Below the pieces are notes generated by a model. It saw only the letters and a program-made list of their open reading frames with translations, made no database searches and had not been told where the DNA came from. Made by a program: the position numbers and the translations under genes. From the NCBI GenBank assembly GCA_035041965.1, contig JAPYMA010000107.1, positions 1-64,000 of the forward strand: a DNA stretch of 64,000 bases. The letters are read 5' to 3'. Shown piece by piece: positions 32,832-47,100 of the stretch (its first letter is position 1; each line of letters begins with the position of its first letter). Origin of the DNA: Anisakis pegreffii (taxonomy: Eukaryota > Nematoda > Chromadorea > Rhabditida > Anisakidae).

Positions 32832-35589
32832 CTAAGGTTTTTCGCTGAAAAATTCCTTCCTATTGAATATCAATTAAAATTGAAACGAACATTCGGTACA
32901 GTTTCAATAGACATCGTTAAAAAGCAACAAATTCGGTGCTTAGCAAGTGACAGAACTGATTTCTCATGTACGATTTTTCAGTTCTTCATTCGTGCTATCG
33001 AGCTCAAAAGCTTATCAATGTCAGCAAACGAAGTACGAAACTAGTAGTTGAATAGGAGTGAATGACTGACTGTATGACATTCTTAAACCGATTAGTAAAG
33101 TAAGCCACAGTTTACAGATTAAAGATCTCGGCGCAATGAAGCAAAATTCCGATGGCTAGAATACTGCCTCAAAAAGCAGATAAATGAATGCGGAAACGAT
33201 TAAATGTGCAAGAAACGTCAACACATCTATAAAATATAGAATGTAATTAGCGGTCTAATGCAAAAAGGAATTTCATCAATTTCATACTTGACACTAAACT
33301 TGAGACTCAAACGGAACATGTAGCAGTCGTTGTATAACACTCGAAATAAACTTGATTGAACTGAACATCAACTGAACATTGAACTGACCATCTTCAAATC
33401 AATTTCACTCACTATCAGATGAATTTCCCATGTGCTTTTTAAAAACACTTCAAACACTTGGACAAAACGATATCGATCAAAGGAGTGATTACTATGCACA
33501 TCGATAAAAGAAGAGCCGTGAAAAACAAGTTTTTCGATATGGAGTTTCTGTTGAATATTACCGCATCATTCGTAGGCATCAACTTTTAGTATGAGTGCGT
33601 TCACTGCTAGCTCATTATGAAGTCAACCGGTGTGGTAAGCAGCTGTACTTATGCATATGGTGCATGTCTGCGGCAATAGGAGTGTAAAATAGGAATGAAT
33701 TCATTTACAAATCGATTGATGGCGATAACCCGAAGGTATCGTTGCAACAGACTTACTTGTTACCTTACGATTCAGAGTGTGTACATAGCGCTATGGTGAA
33801 CACACAATTTTATGCCTACGAAAAAAAAGAGTATCAGTCACGTGAAAGGCACACGAAAGCAGCTGCTCATTGTGAAATGGAACGGGCCTTATCATTAGGT
33901 ACAAATTCGAGTAGCTGTTTGCTATTTCAATCGCCGTATGGCAGCAGCATCAGTTAAAATGTGTTCGCTTAGCCAACATTAAGTTTGTGTGGCATTTCAT
34001 TAGAACCGTGGTTCTCACGCTCGAGTACTCCATTACCCATTTTCATGATCTGGCATGCCACTGTTATCCCACGCCTCCTCCCCCCACCTCCTGATACGAA
34101 AACTTACAATTTCTACGTATAATGTCAGGAACGAAAGGAAAACTGGTCCGGAAATTCCTCAGTGGCGTGAAAGAAATCAATTTTCTGGAACAAAACAAGT
34201 ATTTTCGGAACCTTTTTTTCCATCGCGGTAACAATATGAAACTCGGCAATCAATAACGAAAAGTAATGAAAAAAGATTCTTTAGCGATAAAAAATGAAAC
34301 CTAATAACAAATTCAATCATTCGCGTTGAAGAAAGATGCAATAAACATTTGTGGAATTATGTTCGGGATGAACGGAAAAGCAATCGTTTCATCAAACTGA
34401 TGATTAATGAATAAGTAAAAATTGCTCTAAAAATTGCAATTTGCTCTAATCATTAGAGCAAATTGCATGCTATATCCTCATCATCGAATTTCGTTAGCAC
34501 CTTCAGCATCAAATTTCTGTTCGCAAATAATGGGTGTGAGCTCTATGGTTGGTCCATAGAAAAATGAAAGAGTTTATCACTTCAGCGATTGATAAAGACG
34601 TCGATAAGTGAAAAAATTAGAATTTGCTTTTGGAAAATTTTCGCTCACGATCACTCATCTTTGATCAATGTCAGTTATCTTTGACGATCTTTGTACTGCA
34701 AAAATGCCCATCAATTCGTGCCATCTATTATTGCTCTCAACATGCACTTTCTGAAGCCAATATTAGGACATCTCTTCTCTTGTAGCTTTTCTCATCCGAC
34801 GACATCAAAATCGATTCTAGTTGATTGCTAGGCCCTTTCCAATGGAACTAAACATCATTTACAGAAAAAAGGCAGCTTTATCAGGTTAACCAATGAACAT
34901 GAGTTGCAAAAACTGTTTATAAATACACTTTCAATCGAATCAACATCAAAACGTGAAACTGATTATTACAACAGAGTTGAACTGAAATTTAAAAAACAAT
35001 ACTTACAATGAAGCTGAACTCACAGATCACTCTGATCACTGACATACGCTATACTCCTATGATGATCAGCACAAACAATCAAAATGAAACATTATTTCGT
35101 ACAGCTGCATTTAAATGAACATTTCAGCAAGTGATAGTTCTGTACCGCAACAAAACCAGTTAGTCACTGCTTAGAGTGTTCCGTTTATGCTCACTAACTT
35201 CAGTGATGCGTAATCAACGTTATGTGAATGGGTGAAGAATACGTTGAAAATTTCATGACATCGATATTTTAGAGACTGAAAACTGACATATTCATGTTAC
35301 AAAAAACACGCAACCATGCAATATCGATTAAAACGCAAAGGAAAGGCGAAAAACCGCCGCTAGAGCATTTTTAATCTATTTTAGTCGCTTGTTCATCTGA
35401 ACATCGTTCGCCCGTTAACAACAAAAAATCCACTGAACCGGCGTGCAAAAACCACTAGCGTTTATATTTTGACCAAAACACCACTGCAGCTTTCTTAAAA
35501 GGCCAATGCTGATTTATCAGAGTCACAACAGAATGAAATCAATAAAAATATTTTAATCCCTTCGCTGGCATTCGTCAGTCGCCAATCAC
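32832..35589. other. Intergenic stretch, no gene seen
   Basis: Between mARC copies 3 and 4. The only structure seen is a perfect hairpin at 34436-34466; open frames are short and without motifs. Confidence 0.4.
34436..34466. repeat. Perfect 15-bp palindrome
   Basis: GCAATTTGCTCTAAT and its exact reverse complement surround a single C. Confidence 0.85.
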
Positions 35590-38139
35590 TCAAAATGGTT
35601 CATCCTTGTATCTGGCAAATACTTCGTCACCAACTCTTATCATACCCGGTTCATTGATACCCATATTAACACCAAATATGGGACTCTGCTTGTAGATCAA
35701 GCGCATCTTCCCTTCTGGTGCTAAGCGATATCTGAAACGTGTGCCAATTTAACGAAGTTCAAACTCATAGTCACACACGATCATGAATTCAATTCTAAGA
35801 AACTAAGTGCCACCAACCATTAAAGAAAATGGTTTTACAGTTCAGTATATTCTTTAAACAACGCTGGGACATTCATCGAAACGACGGGAATTCTCAAAAA
35901 GCTGTAGTCAATAAATTTTGGGTTTTCAGTGAGGTTCACATCGCTGAAATGTTAGATTTGTGAAATGCTATTACTGATGGTAAAGAATCTATTCGATATC
36001 GAAATACGAAACAGATGTGGTGAAATCGATAGAGATCTCAGCAAATAACGTGTATCAGCTGGAAAGTATAACAAACAACGTACTCTCGTAGCATTTGCAG
36101 TGGCTCCACATCCGGATCTTTTTCACCTGTTGATGGGTCAACGGTCACGAGGATACCCCTGAAATGACGATCAAATGGCCGATAATTCATTCCAGATTAC
36201 AACTAATGGTCCTTTCGAGCCACTCAGCTATTTTTTGCAAAGAAATTAAAGTTGAGGATTGGAAACGGGCAATGTTACGCTCATTTGGGATAACTTACAA
36301 CAGCAATCGCTAATGTACATTTATTTGTTCAGTTGAGATTCATTACAAATGCTCACATTGAGGAAACATGAGCTTTTCAGAGGTGTTAGACTAAAGATGC
36401 CCTCATGTTCTGAACAACACCAACGACTCATGCCTACCTCGCACATGGTTTATAGATTTCGAATGTGGCACTACCAATTTTCAACTCCATCCAAAGATCC
36501 TCATCAAACGCTGGACATCCATCCACAACAATACTTGGACGGAAATGACGCGTGGTTATCTGCACTTCACTGTCCTCAGGGTAACGTGAATTCAGTTCAT
36601 GCAGCGATGCATTACTGAATGCCATATAGGATGCCAAGTCCACAAACGCTATCTGAACAAACAAAACTTGTCACTAAGCTAAGGGAATTTGAATGAGTGC
36701 GATCTTAGATGAGTTCTACCTGAACCGTTGTCATTTTCTTGACGAATTTCGCAGATCAATAAAACAAATGAACAATTGCAAACATCATATGGTCAGTTCT
36801 CTCAGTTAAAGGCGCAATGGAACAATCCTCAGGATGGCTAACGAACTTCACAGTGAACAATTCATAAACTAGACTTCATAACCCTTAAATAAGACTTCAA
36901 AAATACTAATTCTTCAGTTATTTTAGTAATCCACATGATATATTCAGTCTCAGCAAACACTATCATGCGTAGTTCATCATCTTGACGTATTTGCGAAAGA
37001 CCAATGAAATTCTCGTGCTCACTTCATCGTCTTGTGTCGGTGCCCACCCGCAGAACCATCGCATTCGTCGTTGACATGAGCGCTCTGTGTAAAGGCCATC
37101 TTTGAAGTAGATGAGTTCAAGCGAATTCAAATTCTCCATTTGAAGCACTTTGTCTAACCATTCGCCCACTTCCTTACCGCAGTCAAAGCCTGTCTGCGTT
37201 AAGCTACCGTGTAATCTGAAAACAATGCAACATCGCCCACCCGTAATATCAATAACGCTCAGTCATTTTCTTCACCGTGTTACGAAAGCTGAAACTCGTT
37301 CGAGCATTACACTCTCATCTTCATTCAAATCGATCAGTGAAATGAAACCTACTAATAGTGAAATTAGAAAGTCTTCAAGAAGATTCGTTAGATGTGACAA
37401 TGGTGATTAGCTAAACGCACTCACATAACAGTATTTGTTTTGTTCGCCTCTACCACCTTCTCAAGATCGATCTTGATTGCCGTGCTTTCCGGGGTTGTTA
37501 ATGTGAGGATGTTATCACGAATATCGCAATCAATGAGCACAATCCTCGGATGCGTACGTGACGTTATGAAATGTTTCGTTTTTGCATCAACTATCAGAAA
37601 GTGACGATCCTTGATTTCACCGTTAACACCGCCTCGCTCACCGCACATCATCGATGTCACCTGAGTGAGTAATCAATCGTTATGGAAATGTTTTGAGTTT
37701 GATCACGAGTACAATTCGCAGTTTCACAACTTCTACGAAAATCACTCAAGCAATGTTTCGAGCTACTGAAATATTCTCAGGTAACATTCTTGTGGTGAGT
37801 CGAAAAATTGCGCTTATAATTAAGACGTGCATGACAAAAAGCGCATCAGTTCAAAGTCATCTCATCATGATTGGAACCACCACATGCGCAGATTTCAATA
37901 ACATTTCAGTAATTTCAGAAACGTTACCTTAAAACGACAACAGAATAAGAACTAACCTGTCTACCTCGGCCGGATTTCACCGGGTAAATGTAGAGTTCTG
38001 AAACAGTTCCGACGTGCTTGAACGGATGTCGATAGTTGCTGATTCTACGTCGAATGGATTTAATCGCATACCAAAAACCAATCGCACCCACAGCACACGC
38101 TCCACCGATGTAGAAATATTGACGATTCGAAAGAGTCAT
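35590..38139 (-). CDS. mARC-like MOSC domain protein, copy 4, lacking the Mo-ligand Cys
   Basis: Six exons on the minus strand: 37957-38139, 37425-37660, 37023-37215, 36438-36652, 36084-36158 and 35590-35731. They give 347 residues, with the same intron phases as the other three copies and a few extra codons in exons 1, 3 and 4. An N-terminal anchor (FYIGGACAVGAIGFWYAI) is kept, as are GTVSELYIYPVKS, KDRHFLI, FRPSIVVDG and RVGDEVFARY. The molybdenum-ligand position reads CARG, with Gly277 instead of Cys (GGT against TGT), and PVKSC has become PVKSG (Gly57). The frame, splice sites and remaining motifs are intact, so the gene is probably still expressed. It may be inactive as a reductase or have a changed role. 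The start codon is not preceded by AG, unlike the other copies. Confidence 0.92.
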
Positions 38140-41100
38140 TTTCGACGCGTGAACACTTTAGATTCTGTGAAATCTACCGACACTTTGTCTAAAAAATCAA
38201 TTTGTGTTCTAAATAGAGAAACTTTTTTGCTGGAACGCTCACTGAAAAATCGCTTCAGTGAATTCAGTTCAGATTGCGCGCAGATCTTCTCATTGTGAAA
38301 CAGCGCTCAGCGTCAAACATATCAACCATCTGTGTGCGAAAAAAAAACCACAGCATTCGAACAAATAATCACTTGCGATTAGCTATAAACTGTAAAACAC
38401 AATACGAAGAGTGAGTAGTGGATAGTATCTGAATGAATTGAAAGACGTAAACAAATCATAAAATTTTTTAAAATTGGTTCAGCTATTTGCATTCCAGTTA
38501 TGTTTTTTAGCTTTTCACCTTTCATGCTTAATCAATCCCTAACAACAGCCCAATTTGTTTCGTAATTGTAAGGGAACCTCTTCAGGTGAATACAGTTGAA
38601 GGGAGCGAATCGAACGTGAGAATAAATGAGCTGTCAATAACGTTCGACCTAAACATGACCACGCACAATTCCCACCGTGTTTTTCGATAAACATTTTTCT
38701 TAAAACGTAATATGCACGTAGTATGTACGCAGAACGTAATGTGAACACAGAGAATGTTTCTTCGAAAAAATATGAAATGCTGCCGTGTCAATCTGTAACG
38801 CTCTATGTGGTGATGACAGCTACAACAGTGATAACAGATACAACTCGATGCGACCGGTGATGGATAAGCGATAATACTAAATGTTAGTGGTTTGGAGAAG
38901 TGGGAGTGAATTCGCACATGGACAGATATTTAACATATCACGGAAGGCAATGAATCGATCAGCGAATAAGCGTAAACTGTTCATCATCATAACTGTCACG
39001 AAAGTATTTCATATTTTTACACTGCTTGTTTAATCACCACCAAGTGGTTGCATCGGCATTAACGACGACTTCGTCAAAACAGATTTTTTGTTACTTAGAA
39101 TAATTCCGTGACTTTGTTGGGGTTTATTACTGAGATGCAATTGATAGCCAGATAGGAGTGGTCACGATCACTTATGTTGTTCGAAGAGTGAATGACGGCG
39201 GTTTGTTAGATAGTCAAATGAGAGCATGGGGCTTGACAGCCTGAGAACCAGTGCTCCGTACGGTTGCGATGGCTACAATATCAGTACAGTTGAGGATGTT
39301 AAAGAGTATGTTGTTTGAGAAGATCTGAAAAATGCAAAGCACTAACAAATACAAGAGATTTAGGATCTTATAAATCGCTTAGTAGGCGTTATTTATCCGT
39401 GAGTTTGTCACTGATAAGATTCGGTCATCAATGTCTATTTCTGACTCAGTGATTAATCGCATTTTCAGTTCGCTGTCGCTTTGGCCAGCTAACTAGACAT
39501 ATCCTCATTCAAGTAGACTCAACTTCAAATGTGCTGCCTAGTATCTCAATGTGTCGGAATGTACAAGCCTATTCAACAAAATTTACAACTGTTTTGATTA
39601 GGAACAGAACAACTCGCAGCACTAAATTCGGTGTTTCAAACTTTTATTGATGATTGAAATTGCTTCCGTACATCAGAGGTTGAATATGAATCAAAACTTG
39701 CTCCAATTAAGTTAGTTTTCAGAGCAGCAAGCAATGTATGGAAGGCCTTCCGACCCAGGACGGATATTTTGTCTTCAGTTGTTGTGGGAAGTGAGGTAAT
39801 GAAGTGACAGTGATTAAGAGAACGAGCTTCAACTGAAGCAGTTTTGAACAGGTTCGTTACATCATTATACTGCTAAATTACAACCTGCACATTATCACGT
39901 ACCTAGGACGAAGTCTTGAAGAAGAAACGATATGAATAAGAAAACAGCAGAAAGTGCATTAAACGTTCAAGTGAAACTGTAATCAATTGGTGTTTATTAT
40001 ACTTTCGGTGATTTATTATCAATAATGGTGTTGGTAGTGTTCTATTTTCAAATCGATTGGCATTGCCATTCAAAGTATCACAATCTGAATTTCATCAGAA
40101 GTAATGATAAAACAAAAACGTTCTCATTAATTCAAGAAAAACATCGCTATCGCTTTAAATGCTATTGTTATTGCCATTTAAAATCAACCATATTTGGTGA
40201 ATCGATAGTTTACTTCCGATTTCAAGCAATCAATCGCACACATTTACTTTCTAATTTGACCACTGCTGTTGGTTGGAACTGTCCAATCTATTATCGAAAT
40301 GCTCCAAAATCAGTCGAAACACAATTTGTGGTTTCGCATTCATCGCAGAGAATTCATTCGCGAATAAGCGATGAATATTCCTTCTTTACTATTTAGAGCA
40401 GATTTAACAGGAAATTTCCAACTGACAAAAAATCAACTCTTAACAAAAGTATCAGCCGCAAGAACGAAGAAAAACACACAAGAGAGAGAACTTGCTCGTT
40501 GAAATGAATAGGCGCAATTCCTAATCTCTTCATGAAAGCTAACTGAACTGGTTGCTGAAGCAGCTTTCGGATGTGTAAAAACTTTCCGTCTAATGCTCTT
40601 CGTATGACCGAACATCGAATGAAACTTGCAAGGGTCAATCAAACCAGAGATGCCTCGAAAAGTATACAACTGAAAACATTTCAATGGTAAAACAAGATCA
40701 TTGTTGACACATAGTGACGTTGTCCGGAAGAATAACACCAACAAGCGCACTAACAAAAACACTAGCAGACATGAGAGGTATTATGAATATTGCCAAGAGT
40801 GTAAATGGTTGATAAAAGGAAAAATAACGACCACAATAGGAGTAATTTTCAAAAACTCGTTCACAATACGAAAAATACAGGTGCCAGTTTTGACAAAGCG
40901 ACTAGCAACACATCTACTAGAGGTGAATGAGGAACAACTGGAAGGAAATGTTCCATATTATGCAGCGCTGAAGAAAGGTTTAGGTGAAGAAGCAACGGAC
41001 TGCAAAATATCGAAGAACGCACAGAAAAGTTGGGAAGATCTTAACGAATGATTGATGTTACGCGATTGATTCAGTTTCATTTCTGTGGAGTGCTGTGGTG

Positions 41101-44100
41101 CTGCTGTTGCTGCTGCTGCTGCTGTTTGCTGACTGACTGCCTGGTCGTTTCGTATTTATTGCGATTGTGCACAGCAAATGAGCACTTGAAACGTTAGATT
41201 TGTTGTTGTTGCTGCACGTGCATTTCATGTGGACTCATGGCAAAACACTTTTCTGATTAATTGAACTGCAAAACAACCCCACCAAAAAAAAACAAATAAC
41301 TCGCATCTGCATTCACGGAAAATATGAACGACGAAATTTTTGTCGGGAATATGAACGCACTCTTTCATCTGAGAGCGATGCATCAAAATCGTGGACGTTA
41401 AATAATGCTTATGACAGATGATAGCGTTACAGCGGCGCAATAACTGATAATGTCTTGCTCACTGTTCGCCGTCAGTTTCAATGGTCAAAAATCATTGATT
41501 ATGGTTTTTTTTCAAAAATTTGTCTGCTCAACGAACTCGGGAATTCGCTCTTTCCCGTTCCGACATCTACATTGCTAATAATCAGAAACCATCAGATATG
41601 AGTGTGACGGAATGAAAGTGACCCGTAAATGGTACGGAAATTGTATTGCCTCGACGAGATGAATGCATAGAATAAAATTGCATGAAAAATCATGCTGAAT
41701 TACATGATAAATTAGATGGAATAAAAATATACTTGGAAGATGGGAATCAACAGTGATCAAAGGAATTAGTTGTCGGAAGCAAAAAATACTCTTTTTTTCC
41801 ACGCATATTTTCCAGACATTCCAGACAAAATACTCTTTTCTTTTGAAAATTGTTTTATTCACTTTATTCATTCCTTGTTTTATTCCATTCATCGTCAGAT
41901 AAATGGAATTGCAAATAACAGATCGACGTTATTTTTGGAAACGCTCACAAGGAACAAAGCCTTTCATTTATTCACGTTAATTATTGCATACATCCACCCT
42001 TCAATTGAGTAAAACACTGTTGTGTAGAAGCCGATATCAATTAACGGAATCTGTCTGGTCGAAAATTTCCACAGACGTTTCAGCAGAACTCAGAGATGGT
42101 AGACGGTGTAATTATAGAGGTAAATCAAAATTACTGCATCTAGAAACTTTTTAAACTTGACGTCGGTATTTTGATCTTAGAAAAACTTCCAAAATAATGA
42201 GTACATTAGTTAATATATCATTTGCGAATTTGTTCATTCTTGCCTCGTCACTTAACTAAAGGTGAACATACCCATAAATTATTCCGTGCTATTCAAGGAA
42301 ATAATCTTTTTTCGAACTCAATTATTCCATCACATAATCCATCACATTAAGTGCCACCACCTCTCCAATAGCCTCAGATTTATGCGGAGAATTACGCAAT
42401 ACCCTGCCTTTAGACGTAATCCGTCACATATGTATTCTTTTTACAATTCACGCTGGCTAGAATATAGACAATATGTTTAGGTTGATTTCAATTTTTAATT
42501 TTGCTTTTGAGTCATCATTTGAATTGACACCATTTGTTCGAATATTGTATGTTCACTTGTCTTCTTTTTCTTTTCATTTCTATTCGGTCGGTTTCACTCG
42601 AAAATTTTCTTGTGAATTTCCTTTGTCATTAACGGCTTTTTGTCGCTTCATTCTCAATTCAAAAGATATTGTTTTAGCAAATATACTAGTCATTTTAGTG
42701 TCATTATTACTTGTTTAAGAGCACAATAAGGTATTGTTCTAAGATTACCATTGAACAAGAATGAATGAATTATGGAAATGTACCAACAAACAATAATTTG
42801 CCAACTCAATTTATTTTCCCCATTACTCAGGTCTCAATCTATCCCTGATACCCTGAAATACTCTGAAATGCCCTCGATATTTTCTGTACGAGAATCGTTA
42901 CTACAGACATTGCGCTGCTATTTTTAAGCAGACGCTTTCATTCACCTATGAGAATGGCTCGGTGTATGGTTGAAATGAGGTAGTTTATGATAAGCATTCA
43001 AATTTCGTATGAGTGCCAGTCTGAGTTCTGAAGCGTATTCAATCGCGAAACTTGAATAATGCCCAAGCTATTAGGCGTCATTGCTTTATCGGGAAGGAAG
43101 TGCGCGAAATAAGGGCAAGTACGAAGCAGTGGAGGGCATGAACCCGTACTGGTTAAATCAAAGACAAAAAGACAGAAAATTGAGGAATGCTCAATGAAGT
43201 TGAGACATAAACTATTTCTTACAATTGCTGGGATGGAATAATGGAACACCAAACTGAAGACAAAAGCGAATTTGAAGTCAGCAGATACCAATCATTTTGT
43301 AAAATCGTTATGGACATCAAACTGTTGTCGATGAAGCAATCAATTCAATTCATAACGGAGCATCATTAAGTAAAATGAAATGCATTAATGACTTGGAACA
43401 CGGAGATCACAACCGGGAGAAAGTGCCCAAAATGGAAGATTTTCGTTCAGTTACAATTGAGTACGTTAGCAATAATAGGTTAGCTCAAGGCAATCAACGT
43501 AATTGCAGTTATCCAGTGATAAAATTTTTTCGCTGGCCGATACATTTGCTACTCAAAGTACCATATTATCAACAGCATGAGTGAATAAACCTGAACAAGG
43601 TCATATATATACTTCCAGAAAATACATCAGCAATATCAAATTTGGTGAGAAGAGTTGTACGCTGACTGAGTTTGTCTGTTCGAATATGCTGATTATAATA
43701 CGTGACTCACATCCTTACGATCGCAGTTATTATCAGTAAACACGCCAAAATCCTCTGAAATGATGCACTTTCCCACTGATAACGCAACAAACTACAACAA
43801 CACAGTCAACGTGTTCAACTAGTCAAAACATTTCTCTACCTCAAAAAAATGCAAAATTCAGCGTAAAAATTGGTTGAATTCAGCGCATTCAATCCGCCGC
43901 CAGCAGTGCAGGTCACAGCATGACGGCTGTGCTAAACGTAAAGATTGAAAACGCTGGTTAGCGCATTTTCGTCGGTCGTGATTTGAAATTGCTTCATTTT
44001 ACAATAGTTCACTCACATCCACACATATCGACGCTCCCGCATCGATATCAGCTGTTGAATCGATATTAGCCGTTACGATTATCTGTGATAAGGTATGTAT

Positions 44101-47100
44101 TATGCTCACGAACTAATCTGTTATTATCTCAAACCAAAAATTACGGACTGACGGGAAGCTAATATTTTTGCATCGAAAAATGATGAAATTCGAATTGATC
44201 AAGTGTGCCTTGTTGAATTCGCAGTGCTGATGAAAATTCACAAAGTGGTAAAGAGCTTCAGTCAGCTAGCCGCTGATTCTGGAGTGAAAAAGACTTAAAC
44301 GAGTTTTTATCACCCAGCTGTGTTGTTGAGTTGAATATGTGATTTTTTTGAAAGTGTGCCGAAAGTGTTACAGCGCGAATGCAGATGATTTTTTGGATTG
44401 CGCACCTCGGATTTCTATCATTCACTAATTTCGAGTGTTTGTATGGATGTGTGGAATAATTGTCTCCAGCAAACAGTACGCAAAATCTTTACGGTACAAC
44501 TATTACACATGGTGAAGAGCTCCTCGAAATATCAAATTCTCTTTGCAAGGCTTAGTTCAGTGATTGATTGAGTGTAATTTCTATTGATTGACACTGGAAA
44601 CTACCAGTGTCAACTTCAGTGTAAATTAATGCGAATTTACCCGTTGAATTTGTGCATAATTTCTTTATATCTGCAAAGGGAGCGACATGCTTGATGACTG
44701 TGATGAAACCTCATCAATATAACATGCGCTCGTGCGCCATTTTGCTTGGTTTGTGCCAACTCCTTCCGTCAAATTTATTTGAATAATGACGGAAATTTAT
44801 CCTCTTTATCCTCCACGAAAATCCCTTCGCATTAGGAATAGGAAAACTGAGTGAACACCAAGACCATTGCAAATGAAATCCTGTGTCGCTTTCGCAGAAA
44901 TGAAATTCGATAAACGTAATGAACCAAATCAAACGATAAATATTTCATCAACATTAGCTCATTCATCTAGAATCCGATATGCCATAACAGTAAAGCTGAT
45001 GCCTGTAACGTAAAGAAGCTGCACCGAGCAGAGGTTCATGCAGCTAGCACAGCACAACTCATTGAAATTTGATCATATCCGCATCAACTTCCACTTCAAA
45101 AGGTACAGAATGAATTTGATCTCTACGATAGCAAATGTACCCAGTCAAATGCATTAATCCATCTAAATTCATTCATCCGCGCGTGATTCTACGTATCCAG
45201 GCTGTGTCTGATAAGTTCCTGGAACATTCAATAACTCTGAAAATGGTCAAAGGTGAAAACTGAGTTGGCAATTTGCGAAGAAAAATGATTCCAAAAACTC
45301 TCGATCATCTTGCAGAATTCTCGAGTATCGTCGGTCGGAAGCTTTACCAGGAATTATGCAACGTTACTTCGAAAATTTGACTTAAAAAATTATGTAACGT
45401 TGACTGCACACTGACTGAATTTCTCTCATTATTGCTCGTTAGCATGCCGTTAGTCATTCGTCATCAGTTCTTCGCACTCAATTTTGGTTTCTGTCCATCA
45501 AACAGCCGGAAAATTCGATATTTTTCGCTTCTCTAGTAACAATATATGTTCTCATCCTCCTTGAAATTTTGCTTTGTCAAGACACAAAAAAATTTGTGTG
45601 AAATATCGTTATTCTAAATATTGGTCAAGGATAAGGTCCAACTCCGCTTTCGTTCCCATCAGTGCTTTCAATGCAATGATTCGACATATATTAGTGGAGT
45701 CAGGCGTTTTTTGAGCAAAAAAAGCACAAAAGTTTAATTTTCATTCGGTTTTCCGTCAGTCAGATCGGCACGAGTCAGTTTTTAGACTCAGCTAGAAGTT
45801 GTCGCGGCTAGCGCAAAAATCCGGCATAAAAAATGAATGTGATGTGATTTGAATGAAAATAGTAATTACTTCGTACTAAAAAAGATAGTACTTATGATAG
45901 ATAAAAATGAAATAATTGCTAGATGGGCCAATAGTGTACTGGTGTGACGCTGGGCTTTGACGATTTGGTCAGTTAGGAAGGCGTGAATTCGATTCCGAAA
46001 CGGTCCAAAATCTTAAACGAATATTGATGTCATATCATTTAACGACATTGTTAAAATAAGTAAAGAAGAACCAAAAATGAAGAGCGCTCAGTTTTGATAA
46101 TAGTCCCATTACGATAGTTTTGTTCAGTGAATGGACTTTTTCGATACAGATGAGTGTAAGTTCAGGCGAGCAATAAAATTAAAAGTGTGAGTATGAAAAA
46201 AAGCGCAAGCAATTTTGAGGTTCCGAGATGGTTCGATTAAGCAATATATTCAATTCGTTCTCAATATTACCACGCATTAGTTGTGTGGTTACATATTTGC
46301 TCTATAATCCTTACGTAAAATGCCTGTTCATATGGGAAGATATACTTCTAAGCCTCATGGTCATATCGTTCCGTTTGTTTTAATTTCATTTTATTGCCTC
46401 CCAAACATGAAGGCTGCTCACAGTGCATGGTTCGTAGGAGCGTTGAGCTGCTCTTTTTTGATGAGATTTTTTCAGCGAAGTGACTGACTTTCAATGCAGC
46501 GTTAAAAAGTACCAAAATGTCCATCATTGTCACTAACTCATTGCCAGTCGAGCAAAACGCTCATCAGTATTTAATACATTCAACGCTTTGCAATTTCCAG
46601 TTGTTGCCACACCACCTGGCAGGGGTATTTAATCAGCTATTCGTTAAGGAACCTTCAACTGGGAACAAATCAATTGAAACACTGAATCGGAAAATATGAT
46701 CCGAGACGTGACATAAAACGTGCACATATCGTATCCAATTAGAACAATATACGCATATCCCATTTTGCTTGATACTTTTTCATTTCTCGCATTCGAAATT
46801 GCTAGACGTTTATTAGGGTAATTATCGCGCAGGCAAAGCATTCAATCCCACAGTAATGAACGATCGCATTTCCATGAAATGCTATTGGTACCATCCGTTT
46901 GTGCGATAAGAAAAATATCGGCGTGCACCCATTGCAACGTCACTCTTCACACATACGTTGTTGCTCTAATGTTTCGGATAATCACAGAAGTACATTATTA
47001 AGACGGTCTTATCCATCGGTTTTTACCACGGTTTAAGTAGTAGTTTTTACCATCCAAGAAGAACATTGTATGGGAGAATGAGTCATCGACTTTATGAAGC

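Noticed and set aside
40025..40396. Open frame of 123 codons
   Set aside because: No motif, no neighbours with matching splice sites, and frames of this length occur by chance several times in this window.
41095..41130. Coding polyglutamine or polyleucine tract
   Set aside because: The CTG repeat is not in a long open frame and has no exon around it.
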